The position numbers and the translations under genes were made by a program. 35,559 bases of DNA from JAIVGZ01 sp964552205. GTDB lineage: Bacteria > Pseudomonadota > Gammaproteobacteria > Natronospirales > JAIVGZ01. Shown here piece by piece: positions 17,337 to 25,914 of this stretch (within the stretch, counting starts at the first letter, position 1; each line of letters begins with the position of its first letter). The notes beneath the pieces are model-generated. The model did not search any database and was not told the origin of the DNA. It saw only the letters and a program-made list of their open reading frames with translations. The DNA lies in NCBI GenBank assembly GCA_964552205.1, contig CAZKFT010000020.1, positions 1-35,559 of the forward strand, read 5' to 3'.

Positions 17337-18497
17337 GTGTCAATCAATCCGATGGATTTCTACCAGGTCCGGGACCTGCTCACCGATGACGAGCAGATGG
17401 TCCAGGACACCGTTGCCCGCTTTGTGGACGACAAGGTCCTGCCCATCATCGGGGAGTGCTTCGAACACGGCCGCTTCCCCAGCGAGTTGGTACCCGAGAT
17501 TGCCAGCCTCGGCCTGCTCGGCAGTTCCATTGAGGGCTATGATTGCGCTGGCCTGAACGGCGTCGCTTACGGCCTCATCTGTCAGGAACTCGAGCGCGGT
17601 GATTCCGGCATCCGCAGTTTCGTCTCGGTCCAGTCCAGCTTGGTGATGTATCCCATCTACGCCTTCGGATCCGAGGAGCAGAAGCAGCGCTGGTTGCCCG
17701 CCATGGCGCGTGGCGAGGCCATAGGATGTTTCGGGCTGACCGAACCGCACGGCGGATCGGACCCTTCCAACATGAAGACCGTTGCCAAGAAGGATGGCGA
17801 CGACTGGATCCTGAATGGCGCCAAGATGTGGATCACCAATGGCACCATCGCGGATGTCGCCGTGGTGTGGGCGTCCACTGATGAGGGCGTGAAAGGGTTT
17901 CTGGTCGAGAAGGGCATGACCGGATTTTCCGCGCCGGAAATCAAACACAAGATGTCGCTGCGCGCGTCCGTCACCTCCTCCCTCTTTTTCGACAATGTCC
18001 GCGTGCCGGCAGCCAATGTACTGCCCGGTGTGACTGGCCTGAAAGGCCCGCTCTCCTGCTTGACGCAGGCGCGCTACGGCATCACCTGGGGTGCCATCGG
18101 CGCCGCTCAGGCCTGTTTGCGCGAGGTGCTCGACTACACCGACACCCGCGTGCTGTTTGGTCGCCCACTCAACCGCACCCAGACCGTGCAACGCCGCATG
18201 GCCGACATGTCGCGACGCATTACCCAAGCGCAGTTGATGTCATTGCAACTCGGCCGCCTGAAAGACGCCGGAAAAATGCTTCCCGACCAGGTCTCCATGG
18301 CGAAATGGAACAACGTACGTATGGCCATCGACATCGCGCGGGATGCCCGTGACATTCTCGGGGGCGCAGGTATCAGCGTGGAGTACTGCCCGATTCGCCA
18401 TGCCCTGAATCTGGAAAGCGTCATCACGTACGAAGGTACGGAAACCATCCACGAGCTGGTTGTCGGCAAGGCACTCACCGGCCACAACGCCTTCTGA
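17337..18497 (+). CDS. gcdH: Glutaryl-CoA dehydrogenase
   Basis: FAD acyl-CoA dehydrogenase that oxidises and decarboxylates glutaryl-CoA to crotonyl-CoA in lysine and tryptophan breakdown; 386 residues. Diagnostic stretches for this subfamily are RSFVSVQSSLVMYPIYAFGSEEQ (with the substrate-binding Arg), CFGLTEPHGGSDP, ARYGITWGAIGAAQ, LQLGRLKD, and RDILGGAGISVEY with IRHALNLESVITYEGTETIHELV, where the catalytic glutamate is in YEGT. The GTG at 17337 follows AGGGGA by eight bases; the ATG at 17352 has no such site. Its TGA overlaps the ATG of the fused E1 gene by one base, so the two are co-translated. Confidence 0.94.
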   Translation: MSINPMDFYQVRDLLTDDEQMVQDTVARFVDDKVLPIIGECFEHGRFPSELVPEIASLGLLGSSIEGYDCAGLNGVAYGLICQELERGDSGIRSFVSVQSSLVMYPIYAFGSEEQKQRWLPAMARGEAIGCFGLTEPHGGSDPSNMKTVAKKDGDDWILNGAKMWITNGTIADVAVVWASTDEGVKGFLVEKGMTGFSAPEIKHKMSLRASVTSSLFFDNVRVPAANVLPGVTGLKGPLSCLTQARYGITWGAIGAAQACLREVLDYTDTRVLFGRPLNRTQTVQRRMADMSRRITQAQLMSLQLGRLKDAGKMLPDQVSMAKWNNVRMAIDIARDARDILGGAGISVEYCPIRHALNLESVITYEGTETIHELVVGKALTGHNAF

Positions 18498-20785
18498 TGT
18501 CTACGCCGCGTCACGCGACCGGTCAGGGTCTGGCCAAAACGGCCACCCGCGGCTTCAACCGCGCCGAGATCATCGACAAAAATTTCACTGCCTTTGTTGA
18601 AGCTTGGCAGGCTGGAAGCCGTGGGAGCGGCCCCCTGGAGCGTGGGAGCGGCCCCATGGGCCGCGATACATATTTACAGCTTTTCGAAAGCCAACTCCTC
18701 TCCCGCCACATCGACCTTGAAGCGCGCGAGATGCGCATGCGCAACGAGGGCTTCTACACCATCGGTAGTTCCGGCCACGAGTGCAATGCCGTGATCGGGC
18801 GCGTCACGCGGCACACCGACCCCGCCTTCCTGCACTACCGGTCCGGTGCGTTCATGATGGAGCGTGCCCGCAAGGTGGAGGGTATCGACGTGGTTTATGA
18901 CACTGCGCTCTCGCTGTCGGCATCCAGTGAAGATCCGATTTCCGGTGGGCGTCACAAGGTCTGGGGAAGCGTACCGCTGTGGGTGTTGCCACAAACCTCG
19001 ACCATCGCGTCGCACCTGCCGAAGGCGGTGGGCACCGCCATCGCCCTGGAGCAGTCGAAACGATTACAGCGCGAAACCCCGTTCCCCCACGACAGCATCG
19101 TGGTGTGTAGCTTCGGGGATGCCAGCTCCAATCATTCCACTGCTGCAGGCGCATTCAATGCCGCCGCCTGGACCGCTTACCAGCGCATCGCCTGCCCGGT
19201 GCTATTCGTGTGTGAAGACAACGGCATCGGTATTTCTGTACGCACGCCGGGTGGCTGGGTGGAGGCGAATTTCTCCAACCGCGCCGGCTTGCACTATGTC
19301 TCCTGCGACGGTCTGGATCTTGAAGACACCATGCGGGCGACCGAGGAAGCGGTGAACTACTGCCGTAGTCGTCGCATGCCAGTGTTCCTGCATCTCCGAC
19401 TCAAGCGTCTCATGGGACATGCCGGAACGGATGTCGAGATCGAGTACCGGCCGGTACACGAAGTCGAAGCCGACGAAGCTCAGGACCCGCTTCTGTATGC
19501 CGTGGACACCATCCTGTCCAATGGGTGGTTGGACAAGGCCAGCGTACTCTCGAAATATGAGGCTGCGCGCGCACGCGTCCAGGCGGCTTCACGCAAAGCG
19601 GCAGACCGGCCCAAACTCACCGAGGCGGAGCAGGTCGTGGCGCCGCTCGCGCCCTACACGCCGGAGGCCGTAGCAACCGAGGCCACGAGAGTTCCTGCGT
19701 TGGAGTCTCGGATTGCATCCTTCGGTGGTCAGGACCAGTTGCCCGAGCATGGCCCACCACGTCATATGGCCTTACACATCAACCGGGCGCTTCACGACTT
19801 GATGGTGAAATACCCGGAGATGGCGCTCTTCGGCGAGGATGTTGCACGCAAGGGTGGTGTGTACACCGTGACCTCGGGCCTCTCCCAGCGCTTTCGCGCC
19901 AACCGCGTATACAACACGTTGCTGGATGAGCAGACCATCCTCGGTATGGCACAGGGCGCCGGGTATTGCGGGCTGCTGCCGTTTCCGGAAATCCAGTATC
20001 TCGCGTACTTCCACAATGCCTGTGACCAGATTCGCGGCGAAGCCGCCTCCCTGCAGTTCTTCTCCAACGGCCAGTATCGAAATCCCATGGTGATGCGCAT
20101 TGCCTCGCTCGGTTACCAGAAGGGTTTCGGTGGACACTTTCACAACGACAACAGTTTCACTGCGCTCCGCGACATCCCAGGGCTTGTCATTGCCTGCCCA
20201 TCGCGTGGCGATGATGCTGCGATGATGTTGCGCACCTGCGCAGCACTGGCCAAAGTGGACGGCCGGGTAGTGGCATTCCTGGAGCCCATCGCGCTCTACA
20301 TGACCAAAGACCTCTACGACGCCAAGGACGGTGAGTGGTTGTTCCCCTACCCCACCCCGGACCTTTCAGTGCCTTTCGGTGAGCCGCGCATTTACAACGC
20401 AGAGGCTGAAGACCTGCTCATCATCACTTTCGGGAACGGGGTACCGATGTCTCTGCGCGCCGCGCGCATCATAGAAGCGACTACGGGTAAGCGTGTGCGG
20501 GTGATGGACCTGCGTTGGCTCAAGCCCCTGAATGTTGATGCCATCCTCGCGCACGCCGTCGAATGCGCTGCTGTATTGGTGGTGGACGAGGGACGCAAAA
20601 CGGGCGGAATTGCGGAAGAGATCATTACAGCGTTGGTAGAAAACCCAGGCATGGCCGCTCCCACAGGGCGGGTGTGCGGGAAGGACAGCTACATCCCGCT
20701 GGCCGCCGCCGCAAACCTAGTGCTGCTCAGCGAGGACGAGATCGTCGCCGCCGCACTGAAGCTTATTCCATCACCTGGCCGATGA
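18497..20785 (+). CDS. Fused alpha/beta 2-oxoacid dehydrogenase E1 (thiamine diphosphate-dependent), with REP-like insert
   Basis: The two subunits of a branched-chain-type 2-oxoacid dehydrogenase E1 are joined in one 762-residue protein. The alpha half (to about 380) carries the thiamine diphosphate motif from GDASSNHSTAAGAFNAA (208-) to CEDNGIGIS. The beta half (about 420-762) has ALFGEDVARKGGVYTVTSGL, LDEQTILGMAQGAG, VMRIASLGYQKGFGGHFHNDNS and DEGRKTGGIAEEI. It would decarboxylate a 2-oxoacid and pass the acyl group to an E2 not in this window. The overlap with gcdH suggests 2-oxoadipate, which gives glutaryl-CoA, but branched-chain oxoacids are equally possible. Residues 42-57 (RGSGPLE then RGSGPMGRD) are encoded by a 21-base repeat with a REP palindrome, an in-frame insertion-like segment. 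The 3' end overlaps the converging hydrolase gene by 23 bases. Confidence 0.9.
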   Translation: MSTPRHATGQGLAKTATRGFNRAEIIDKNFTAFVEAWQAGSRGSGPLERGSGPMGRDTYLQLFESQLLSRHIDLEAREMRMRNEGFYTIGSSGHECNAVIGRVTRHTDPAFLHYRSGAFMMERARKVEGIDVVYDTALSLSASSEDPISGGRHKVWGSVPLWVLPQTSTIASHLPKAVGTAIALEQSKRLQRETPFPHDSIVVCSFGDASSNHSTAAGAFNAAAWTAYQRIACPVLFVCEDNGIGISVRTPGGWVEANFSNRAGLHYVSCDGLDLEDTMRATEEAVNYCRSRRMPVFLHLRLKRLMGHAGTDVEIEYRPVHEVEADEAQDPLLYAVDTILSNGWLDKASVLSKYEAARARVQAASRKAADRPKLTEAEQVVAPLAPYTPEAVATEATRVPALESRIASFGGQDQLPEHGPPRHMALHINRALHDLMVKYPEMALFGEDVARKGGVYTVTSGLSQRFRANRVYNTLLDEQTILGMAQGAGYCGLLPFPEIQYLAYFHNACDQIRGEAASLQFFSNGQYRNPMVMRIASLGYQKGFGGHFHNDNSFTALRDIPGLVIACPSRGDDAAMMLRTCAALAKVDGRVVAFLEPIALYMTKDLYDAKDGEWLFPYPTPDLSVPFGEPRIYNAEAEDLLIITFGNGVPMSLRAARIIEATTGKRVRVMDLRWLKPLNVDAILAHAVECAAVLVVDEGRKTGGIAEEIITALVENPGMAAPTGRVCGKDSYIPLAAAANLVLLSEDEIVAAALKLIPSPGR
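18621..18666 (+). repeat. REP-like palindrome, partly duplicated, inside the E1 gene
   Basis: GTGGGAGCGGCCCC occurs at 18621-18634 and again at 18642-18655, 21 bases apart. The second copy continues into a 7-bp palindrome (GCGGCCC, CAT, GGGCCGC at 18648-18664) and ends CGCGAT. A GTGGGAGCGGC arm followed by a GCCGCGAT arm is the layout of REP elements in pseudomonads and relatives. The spacing keeps the reading frame. Confidence 0.72.
20653..20664 (-). repeat. Possible inverted REP half-motif near the end of the E1 gene
   Basis: The minus strand reads GTGGGAGCGGCC, identical to the first 12 bases of the motif at 18621 and 18642 but in the opposite orientation. The other arm of the palindrome is not recognisable. 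It encodes AAP in the E1 frame, so chance or codon constraint is possible. Confidence 0.35.
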
Positions 20786-22166
20786 TGCGGCGCAGCATCT
20801 TGGCAATAGCTCGTGCGCCGTTGTCCTGATTGCTGAGCACGATGACCGTGTACGCCTGCTCCGGATAGGCTGCGAAATCCACACCGATGCCAGGGCCGCC
20901 GGTTCGATAACCCACATGCAGGTGCCCGGAATCCTCCGTGAGGAAGCCGCCGACACTGAACAATTCGTTGGAGGTCAACACGGCAACAGGGGAAATCATC
21001 TGCTCAACAGTCTCCGGCGATACGAGCTGACCACCCATGAAAGCAATTGCGAACCGTGCAAGGTCGAGCGCGGTTGAATAACTGCCTCCAGCCGGCGATC
21101 CGCGCATAGGTAGCAACTCCGTGTTGGTCCGACCATTGCGCATGAGACCTACCGCACAACATTCGCCCAGCTCATCGACACTAAAGCGACCCGAGGTGTC
21201 CATCCCCGCGGGCTCGTGAATGTAGCGCTCCATCAGTTCATCGAAGGATTCACCTGCGACACGCTCTGCAATCAGGCCAAGCAGGATGACACCACTGTCG
21301 CTGTACTCGAAGCGTGCCCCGGGAGTGAATCGCAGCGGTTGCTCTGCGAACAACGCCGTGTAATCCGCCACCGTATGCAGTCGCGCCCTTCGCTCTGCGA
21401 GCGCTTGCGGACTGATGGCCGGGATACCACTTTGGTGGGACAGCAGGTGAAGGATGTTGACCTCATTGCGCACGCGCTCGTTCGCCCAATCGGGAAGGTA
21501 GGTGCCAACATTGGCGTACAAGTCCAACTTGTTCTCTTCCACCAGCTTCATGATCAGTACGGAGGTGAACATAGCGCTCACTGGCCCGATGTTGAATGCT
21601 GTCATCAGCGTGTTGTGTTCCGGCGGATCGTTGTCCGCGAGCCCGAACGCCCCTGCATAAAGAATGCGATCCTGGTGAGTCACCAGCACGGAGCCCTGGA
21701 ACCCCCCAGCGCCGGCCGCGTTCAGGTAATCACTGAGAACATCCGTGATGTTACTGATATCTGCTTCCGGGACGATGCCCGGCGGTGGTTCCATGCCGGC
21801 GACATTGATGCCATCAATCTTGTAGTCCGGTGCGGTACCTAGCGGCAACACGATCAGTACCCACTCCGCCGTATCCAGCATATGGACGATTGCCTCGACC
21901 GAGGTGTCCGTGACATTCACGGAGTGAACCTCGAGTGCACCCAGCCGCTCGGACAGGCTGGCCATTGCCTCGTTCAGGCCATCGATGGTTCTCGACTCGA
22001 TGATCTCGGCAGTCATGTTCTCGCGGATGAACTCACGCCTCACTGCGGATGGCTGCTCCAGTGCCTCCAGAAAGCGAATGAGCACGCGCTGCTGCTCCGG
22101 CACTTCATCGGCAACAGCAGGTACAAGGAATGAGATAGCCAATATGGCCAACAACAAGAAACGCAT
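20763..22166 (-). CDS. Beta-lactamase-fold serine hydrolase homologue lacking catalytic Ser/Lys (probable pseudoenzyme)
   Basis: Exported 467-residue protein of the class C beta-lactamase / D-alanyl-D-alanine carboxypeptidase fold. A signal peptide covers residues 1-19 (MRFLLLAILAISFLVPAVA), residues 20-130 form a distinct N-terminal domain, and the hydrolase domain follows. The family active-site motif, usually SxxK in GSxSKMFT, reads GPVSAMFT at 194-201: serine becomes Pro195 and lysine becomes Ala198. The tyrosine motif YSN reads YSD (288-290), and the C-terminal HTGG reads RTGG. Surrounding family sequence (LVEENKLDLYANVGTYLPDW, ILHLLSHQSGIPA) is well kept, so the fold is probably intact while catalysis is lost. 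AGGAG lies five bases before the ATG at 22166; the ORF extends upstream to TTG 22184. It follows murB by 14 bases. Confidence 0.85.
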   Translation of the reverse strand: MRFLLLAILAISFLVPAVADEVPEQQRVLIRFLEALEQPSAVRREFIRENMTAEIIESRTIDGLNEAMASLSERLGALEVHSVNVTDTSVEAIVHMLDTAEWVLIVLPLGTAPDYKIDGINVAGMEPPPGIVPEADISNITDVLSDYLNAAGAGGFQGSVLVTHQDRILYAGAFGLADNDPPEHNTLMTAFNIGPVSAMFTSVLIMKLVEENKLDLYANVGTYLPDWANERVRNEVNILHLLSHQSGIPAISPQALAERRARLHTVADYTALFAEQPLRFTPGARFEYSDSGVILLGLIAERVAGESFDELMERYIHEPAGMDTSGRFSVDELGECCAVGLMRNGRTNTELLPMRGSPAGGSYSTALDLARFAIAFMGGQLVSPETVEQMISPVAVLTSNELFSVGGFLTEDSGHLHVGYRTGGPGIGVDFAAYPEQAYTVIVLSNQDNGARAIAKMLRRIIGQVME

Positions 22167-22180
22167 GTGGACTCCTGTCT

Positions 22181-23182
22181 TCAAATGATTCGTGGTTCCG
22201 GCTCCAACTCAATGCCGAAACGATGACTTACTGCGGCTTGGGCCTGCTGCGCGATCTCAAGCAATTCTGCGCCGGTTGCCTGCCCATGATTCACCAGCAC
22301 CAAGGCATGCTGGTCCGAGAACCCGGCATCACCTTCTCGCCGACCCTTGAACCCGGCGCGCTCCAACAGCCACGCGGCCGACAGCTTAACCCCTTTGGGC
22401 CCCGGCCAGGCCGGAATATCAGGATTCTCTGCCCGCAGCGCCTCTGCTACCCCTGGTGTGACAACGGGATTCTTGAAAAAGCTCCCCGCATTTCCAATTT
22501 TTGCCGGGTCCGGGAGCTTCCGCCGGCGGATTCGCATGACGGCGGATGCCACTTCCCGGGGATTGGGAGCGGCCACCTGCATGGCCTGGAGTTCCTCAGA
22601 AACCCCCGCATAGTCGAGGCGCAGGGCGGGCTCACGGCCAAGGCGGAACGTTACGGCCATCACCACATATTGGTCGGGATGACGCTTGAACACCGAGTCT
22701 CTGTAGCTGAACGCACACCCGAAGGCAGACAGAACGGACACAGCGCCTGCCGACCGATCAAAGACCTGGACGGATTCGACAAAGGTCTCGAGCTCGACCC
22801 CGTACGCACCGATGTTCTGGATGGGCGCAGCGCCGACTGACCCCGGGATGAGAGCGAGGTTTTCAAGTCCTGCGTACCCGGCCTCCAAGGACCACAGCAC
22901 AAACGCATGCCAATTCTCACCTGCGCCGACGGTCACACGCCCCTGACCGTCGTCGGTGATGCCATGGAACTTTGGCCGCACAACCAGACCGTCGAAATCG
23001 CGCGTGAACAGCACATTACTTCCTTCGCCGAGAATCAGGACCGATCCTTCCGCTTCCGGCGCGTTCAGCACATCCATCAACTGGGTCTCATCTGCGACTT
23101 CGACATACCACCGCGCGTTTGCCTTCGCGTGCAATGTGGTAAGCGCCGCAAGCGGCGCATCAGCTTTGATCTCAGGGTACAT
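22181..23182 (-). CDS. murB: UDP-N-acetylenolpyruvoylglucosamine reductase
   Basis: Flavoenzyme that reduces UDP-GlcNAc-enolpyruvate to UDP-MurNAc in peptidoglycan synthesis, in the cytoplasm; 333 residues, the size of the E. coli type I enzyme. The FAD-binding region has LGEGSNVLFTRDFDGLVV, then LENLALIPGSVGAAPIQNIGAYGVE. The active-site serine is in KIGNAGSFFKNP, preceded by RIRRRKLPDP. LLERAGFKG and FSDQHALVLVNHG follow. The ATG at 23182 is two bases after the stop of the RND-cNMP gene, with an AGAGG ribosome site inside that gene's end. Its placement ties an essential cell-wall step to the lipid-transport genes upstream. Confidence 0.95.
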   Translation of the reverse strand: MYPEIKADAPLAALTTLHAKANARWYVEVADETQLMDVLNAPEAEGSVLILGEGSNVLFTRDFDGLVVRPKFHGITDDGQGRVTVGAGENWHAFVLWSLEAGYAGLENLALIPGSVGAAPIQNIGAYGVELETFVESVQVFDRSAGAVSVLSAFGCAFSYRDSVFKRHPDQYVVMAVTFRLGREPALRLDYAGVSEELQAMQVAAPNPREVASAVMRIRRRKLPDPAKIGNAGSFFKNPVVTPGVAEALRAENPDIPAWPGPKGVKLSAAWLLERAGFKGRREGDAGFSDQHALVLVNHGQATGAELLEIAQQAQAAVSHRFGIELEPEPRII

Positions 23183-23184
23183 CC

Positions 23185-25914
23185 CTACCTCTTGGCCTGT
23201 TCGACCATATCGGCAAGCCGCTCGCCGAGAATGCGGCAGATATTGAAGTTCAGCTTGGCAACGATGTTGGGGAAGAACTTGAGGTCCGCTTGCATGCGGT
23301 CGTAATCGAAGCGGAGCGCGCTGACCTTGGATGTGGCGCGCACATCTGCCGTCCTGAGTGCTTCGCGGATGAAACCGATTTCGCCAAACACCTGGCCTGG
23401 CTTCAGCGTGGCGAGTGTCCGGTCTCCGGAAGGGTCGCGCCGTATGACTTCGACTTCACCTGACAGAATGAGATACATGCTCCTGCCAACGGTGTCTTGC
23501 TCCACCAGCAGTTCACCCGCAGCGAAATCGTTCAGTTCAGAAATCAGAACCGCCTTGCGCCGCTGATAACCGGACATACCATCAAAGAGAATCGTCCTGT
23601 TCAGCGCCTCGCGGTCGACCGAGAGCGCCAATATCTGGTACAGCCCGATGAGGCGAATCCGGGACATGATGATTGGCGTGATGAGCAGGTTGGCAATGAC
23701 CGAGAACACCATCGTCGCTGCCGCCAGCGCACCGAACTGCGCAATCACCGTGAAATTCGAGAACAGCAGTGTGCCAAACCCGAGTGCCAGGGCAAGGCTG
23801 GAGACAATCAACGGCGTCGCCTCTTCCTTGACCGCGGCGTGCACAGCGGACACATAGTCGGATGTGCGCCTGCAAAGCTCGTTGTAACGTGCGAGCAAGT
23901 GGATGGTTCCATCAATGGCAATACCCACCGAGATAACCGCGACCATCGCCGTTCCCGGGTTCAGCGGTATGCCCAGAAGGCCCATGATGCCGAATATCAC
24001 GGCGATCGGAATGATGGCCGGTATCAGCGCGATGGCCCCACCCTTGAACGAGGTGAACATGGCCGACATGATCAGGAAGATCAGCACCAGCAACAGTCCG
24101 AGCGCCTTAACCTGCGCGACCATCAGGCTCTCAGCCGCTCGGTTGATCATCAGATTTTCGCCGACAATCGTGGCCTGTATGTCGGTACCCGATATGTGCT
24201 CCACGACATCCTGCAACTCGGCGACATAACGGTTGAGAAGATGCGAGTCCCCGATGTTGTGCCTGACCACAATATTGGCCTTGCTGAAGTCGTGACTGAC
24301 ATAGGACTCAAGGTCACTGCGATGGAAGAACAGGAGATACTGGGCGACCAATTGGCGGGTCTCTGGCAATGCCAACTCACCGAACTCGCCCCGGAATTCC
24401 CGGTTCACCAATGCCAAGTGGTCGGCGAGTGAAGTCGTGAGGTCGAACGCGCCCTGTCGTTGCATGAACGCCTGGATTTCCGCCAGACGGGCGATATTGC
24501 GCGGGTCCATGAAAGCGCGCTCGGTGCCAGCATCCAGCGTCACATAGAACACGCGTATACCAGCTAGGTCCCGATGGATGCGGTTGGTTTCCTGCACCAA
24601 GGGTCTGTCATCCGGGAAATAGGACAGCGGGTCGTTGGTTACATGCAATTGCGATGCGTGGTAGATGAAGAAGGCACAAAGGATTGCGGTGATCGCGAGG
24701 GTGTTGAGCGGAGCCTTCTCTTGCGAAATCCGGAACAGGCGGACAATGCGGCCGGGCAGACGGGCTGATGCCTCGTCATCCAAGGTCGGTGGCTGCTTCC
24801 TCGGCCCGAACCACGCCAGCAGCATCGGCGCTGCCAACAGGGTGATGACCCCGTTCACGACCATGGCGAACGATGCGGCAATGGCGAACTGCTGGATCAA
24901 ACCGATATTGCTGAACAGGTTGCTGGCAAATCCCAGGGCGGTGGTGATGACGGTCAGGATCAGTGGCAATCCGGTGTGGCGAGCAAGGTAACTCACCGCA
25001 ATTCTTCGCGAATCTTCGACGCCTGCCTTCAGGCCCCTGAAATACGCAGCCATGATGTGCGTGTCCTCGGTGGACCCGATCACGACAATCAGTGCGGGAA
25101 TCATGGCGCTCAGGATGTTCAGGGGAACACCAGTCCAGCCCAACATTCCGAACGTCCAAATGATGGTTAGGCCGGAAGTGACCAGCGGCAACACAGCCGC
25201 CATTCCGCTGCGCAGGAACAGGAGAATCGCCAAGACCAATACCACGGCCGACAACGGACCAAGAACCCGGAAGTCCTCGAACAGACTTGTGGTCAACTCA
25301 TTGTGGATACGCGGGGCGCCCACCTGGAACAGGTCCGAGAAATCGGTTCGGTGTCGCTCGAGCAGGGATTCAATATCGTTGTACACGGCCTCGTTGAAGT
25401 CCGGCCGGTCGTTGGCGTCGTCGATTGACACAATGACCGCCGTCACACGCCCATCCCGTGACAGGAAATTGCCGGGATACAGCGGATTGGCTAACGCACG
25501 GTCCCTTACACGACCCGCCTCCTCAACCGTGCGCGGAACATCTGCCATCAGCGGCTGCGAGTCCACCCGGCCCTGGATGCCCTCGATGGTGCGCAGGCTG
25601 AACACGCTTTCGACCCGGGTGACATCCTCGACGCCCTGCAGGTCGCGCTGCATACGGTCCAACGCCGCCAGGCGCGCCGGAGTCCAGAGATTGTCATCAC
25701 CGACGTAGATGACAATCTTGTTGTCCGACCCGAATTCCTCCATGACGCGTTGGTACACGACACGGTCAGGGTCATCGGCGGGTATCAGGCTGTCGAAACT
25801 GGTATCAACCTGAAGTCGCGGCAGCCCAGCCGCAGCCAACAGCGTGGCTGCTATGAGCGCAAACAGCACCGGACCGGGATAGCGCAGCCCCAGCATGAAT
25901 AGCCGGCTGATCAT
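23185..25914 (-). CDS. RND/MMPL-family exporter fused to a C-terminal cyclic-nucleotide-binding domain
   Basis: Predicted inner-membrane exporter of the RND superfamily (COG1033/MMPL type), 909 residues. It has the family's two-fold layout: one N-terminal helix, a periplasmic loop, then about five helices, repeated. The proton-relay type regions are IVVIGSTEDTHIMAAYFRGLK in the first half and ISVGIAIDGTIHLLARYNEL in the second. The last ~150 residues form a CAP_ED cyclic-nucleotide-binding domain (LNDFAAGELLVEQDTVGRSMYLILSGEVEVI, then LKPGQVFGEIGFIREALRTADVRA). The phosphate-binding cassette keeps the FGE glutamate and an arginine in LRTA, so ligand binding is plausible. It overlaps the LolA-like gene by ATGA. 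Predicted cargo is a lipid or lipoprotein-related molecule, inferred from neighbours. Confidence 0.9.
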   Translation of the reverse strand: MISRLFMLGLRYPGPVLFALIAATLLAAAGLPRLQVDTSFDSLIPADDPDRVVYQRVMEEFGSDNKIVIYVGDDNLWTPARLAALDRMQRDLQGVEDVTRVESVFSLRTIEGIQGRVDSQPLMADVPRTVEEAGRVRDRALANPLYPGNFLSRDGRVTAVIVSIDDANDRPDFNEAVYNDIESLLERHRTDFSDLFQVGAPRIHNELTTSLFEDFRVLGPLSAVVLVLAILLFLRSGMAAVLPLVTSGLTIIWTFGMLGWTGVPLNILSAMIPALIVVIGSTEDTHIMAAYFRGLKAGVEDSRRIAVSYLARHTGLPLILTVITTALGFASNLFSNIGLIQQFAIAASFAMVVNGVITLLAAPMLLAWFGPRKQPPTLDDEASARLPGRIVRLFRISQEKAPLNTLAITAILCAFFIYHASQLHVTNDPLSYFPDDRPLVQETNRIHRDLAGIRVFYVTLDAGTERAFMDPRNIARLAEIQAFMQRQGAFDLTTSLADHLALVNREFRGEFGELALPETRQLVAQYLLFFHRSDLESYVSHDFSKANIVVRHNIGDSHLLNRYVAELQDVVEHISGTDIQATIVGENLMINRAAESLMVAQVKALGLLLVLIFLIMSAMFTSFKGGAIALIPAIIPIAVIFGIMGLLGIPLNPGTAMVAVISVGIAIDGTIHLLARYNELCRRTSDYVSAVHAAVKEEATPLIVSSLALALGFGTLLFSNFTVIAQFGALAAATMVFSVIANLLITPIIMSRIRLIGLYQILALSVDREALNRTILFDGMSGYQRRKAVLISELNDFAAGELLVEQDTVGRSMYLILSGEVEVIRRDPSGDRTLATLKPGQVFGEIGFIREALRTADVRATSKVSALRFDYDRMQADLKFFPNIVAKLNFNICRILGERLADMVEQAKR

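Noticed and set aside
17340..18227. Minus-strand ORF of 295 codons opposite gcdH
   Set aside because: It is fully antisense to a well-conserved acyl-CoA dehydrogenase and resembles no family.
22565..22574. GGGAGCGGCC inside murB, resembling the REP arm
   Set aside because: The codons encode the usual MurB stretch AAPNPREV, there is no second arm, and the base before the shared core differs.
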